DNA from: Sphingopyxis bauzanensis
Lineage (GTDB): Bacteria > Pseudomonadota > Alphaproteobacteria > Sphingomonadales > Sphingomonadaceae
NCBI RefSeq assembly: GCF_002205675.1
Contig: NZ_NISK01000008.1
Coordinates: 1 to 64,000, forward strand
Direction of reading: 5' to 3'
Length of the DNA: 64,000 nucleotides
Below are positions 63,098-64,000 of this stretch, piece by piece. A program made the translations under genes and the position numbers. Every line of letters starts with the position of its first letter. The first letter of the stretch is position 1. Under the pieces are notes generated by a model that searched no databases, was not told the origin of the DNA, and worked only from the letters and a program-made list of their open reading frames with translations.

Positions 63098-64000
63098 ATG
63101 GACTTTCTGATCATCAACTGGCTGGGGACTCCTGTCTGGTTCTGGCTATCCTTCATCGGATTAGTCGTCGTCCTCACCGCCTTTGACCTTGGTGTTCTGC
63201 ACAAGGAAGATCGGGAGATGGGCATCTCCGAGAGCCTGAAACTATCGGCCTTCTACATCAGTATTGCGCTCGTGTTCGGGCTTTGGGTCTGGGTCCAAAA
63301 GGGCGCCGAAAGCGGCATGCAATATTACACCGGTTTCTTCATCGAAAAGGCTCTGTCGATCGACAATGTCTTCGTAATCAGCCTGATCTTCACCTACTTC
63401 GCTATTCCTCGGAAATACCAGTATCGCGCACTTTTGTGGGGCATCATTGCCGTGATCGTCCTGCGCGGCGTCATGATCGCGGCGGGTGCTGCCATCGTGC
63501 AGGAATATTATTGGGTGCTGTACATCTTTGCGGCATTCCTGATCGCTACGGGGGTCAAAATGCTCTTCTCCGGCGACCAGGAGATGGACGTTGCGAAGAA
63601 CCCGGTGGTCAAGTTCATCTCAAAGCATATGCGCGTCACCAAGGAGCTGCATGATCAGCATTTCTTTGTGAAGGTGCCTGATGAAAAAACCGGCAAGATG
63701 GTGCGTGCAGCGACGCCGTTGTTTCTTGCGCTTGTTATCATCAACCTGGCCGATCTCGTGTTTGCCGTTGATAGTGTGCCTGCGATATTCGCGATAACCA
63801 CTGATACGTTCATCGTTTACACATCAAACATCATGGCGATCCTCGGGCTGCGCGCTCTATATTTCGCGCTCGCTGCGATGGTGCACCGGTTCCAGTATCT
63901 CAAATATGCCCTGGCGCTCGTGCTGGTGTTTATCGGCGCAAAGATTTTTGTCTCGGACTTCCTGATGCAAGGCGACAAATTCCCGCCGGTAATAAGCTTG
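63098..64000 (+). CDS. TerC/Alx-family membrane protein (C-terminus cut by window edge)
   Basis: 301 codons are in the window from ATG 63098 and the frame is still open at the edge. Multiple membrane helices; the motifs FIEKALSIDNVFVISLIF (about 82-99) and NLADLVFAVDSVPAIFAIT (about 219-237) carry the conserved membrane Asp residues. Alx exports manganese and responds to alkaline pH; TerC proteins are linked to tellurite resistance and metal loading of secreted proteins. The name Alx is more likely for this subgroup (length, EKALSIDN). It ends the stress cassette as far as visible. Confidence 0.92.
   Translation, partial: MDFLIINWLGTPVWFWLSFIGLVVVLTAFDLGVLHKEDREMGISESLKLSAFYISIALVFGLWVWVQKGAESGMQYYTGFFIEKALSIDNVFVISLIFTYFAIPRKYQYRALLWGIIAVIVLRGVMIAAGAAIVQEYYWVLYIFAAFLIATGVKMLFSGDQEMDVAKNPVVKFISKHMRVTKELHDQHFFVKVPDEKTGKMVRAATPLFLALVIINLADLVFAVDSVPAIFAITTDTFIVYTSNIMAILGLRALYFALAAMVHRFQYLKYALALVLVFIGAKIFVSDFLMQGDKFPPVISL

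Noticed and set aside
1..64000. CRISPR array
   Set aside because: No run of short direct repeats with regular spacers was seen on either strand; the repeats found are palindromic intergenic units.
63098..64000. Tellurite-resistance determinant
   Set aside because: TerC-family membership alone does not show tellurite resistance, and no other ter genes are visible.

Overview
The window looks like chromosome of a GC-rich alphaproteobacterium of the Sphingomonadaceae, and a Sphingopyxis-like genome fits best. The evidence is the composition, the large CoA-linked catabolic operons, a TonB-dependent receptor paired with a polysaccharide lyase, and several sphingomonad-style intergenic inverted repeats. 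This is inference from gene content; no 16S gene is present.

Layout. (1) 1-7.1 kb is an accessory block. An IS5-type element runs off the left edge and interrupts a GNAT-PIN fusion gene. A large RecD-like helicase with a nuclease-like C-terminus follows, then a nucleotidyltransferase/HEPN-like gene and gene remnants. (2) 7.2-34 kb is metabolic core: PEP carboxylase, a lipoprotein, a two-subunit acyl-CoA dehydrogenase, and a seven-gene operon (16.6-25 kb). That operon contains an ACAD11-like dehydrogenase, an aminoglycoside-phosphotransferase-like kinase, SDRs, a serine hydrolase and a FadB/FadJ-type fusion. Next comes a valine-degradation cluster (mmsB, enoyl-CoA hydratase, 3-hydroxyisobutyryl-CoA hydrolase, isobutyryl-CoA dehydrogenase, mmsA) with a divergent LysR regulator. 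(3) 34-48 kb is a pectin/hexuronate locus. It has a TonB receptor, PL1 lyase, GH43, cupin, esterase, hexuronate transporter, uronate isomerase, reductase, altronate dehydratase and a hydratase. Three copies of a GACACCGGT(GTC/TAC) operator lie in its two divergent promoters. (4) 48-54.6 kb holds an alkylsulfatase, two bacterial-PH membrane proteins and recJ, followed by tRNA-Glu.

(5) From the 3' end of tRNA-Glu (54.7 kb) to the right edge is an integrated island with a tyrosine integrase. It carries an unknown gene, a frameshifted GH42 beta-galactosidase and a stress cassette: an OxyR-like regulator without the peroxidatic cysteine, a DUF465-like protein, a TFIIB-type zinc protein, a 28-residue membrane peptide, beta-carbonic anhydrase, a universal stress protein and a TerC/Alx membrane protein. 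A consensus-perfect OxyR half-operator lies between the regulator and the cassette. The other end of the island is not in the window.

The best candidates for something undescribed are the helicase-nuclease protein in the left accessory block, the Cys-less OxyR with its adjacent operator and small-protein cassette, and the three-site operator set of the pectin locus, whose regulator is not encoded here.
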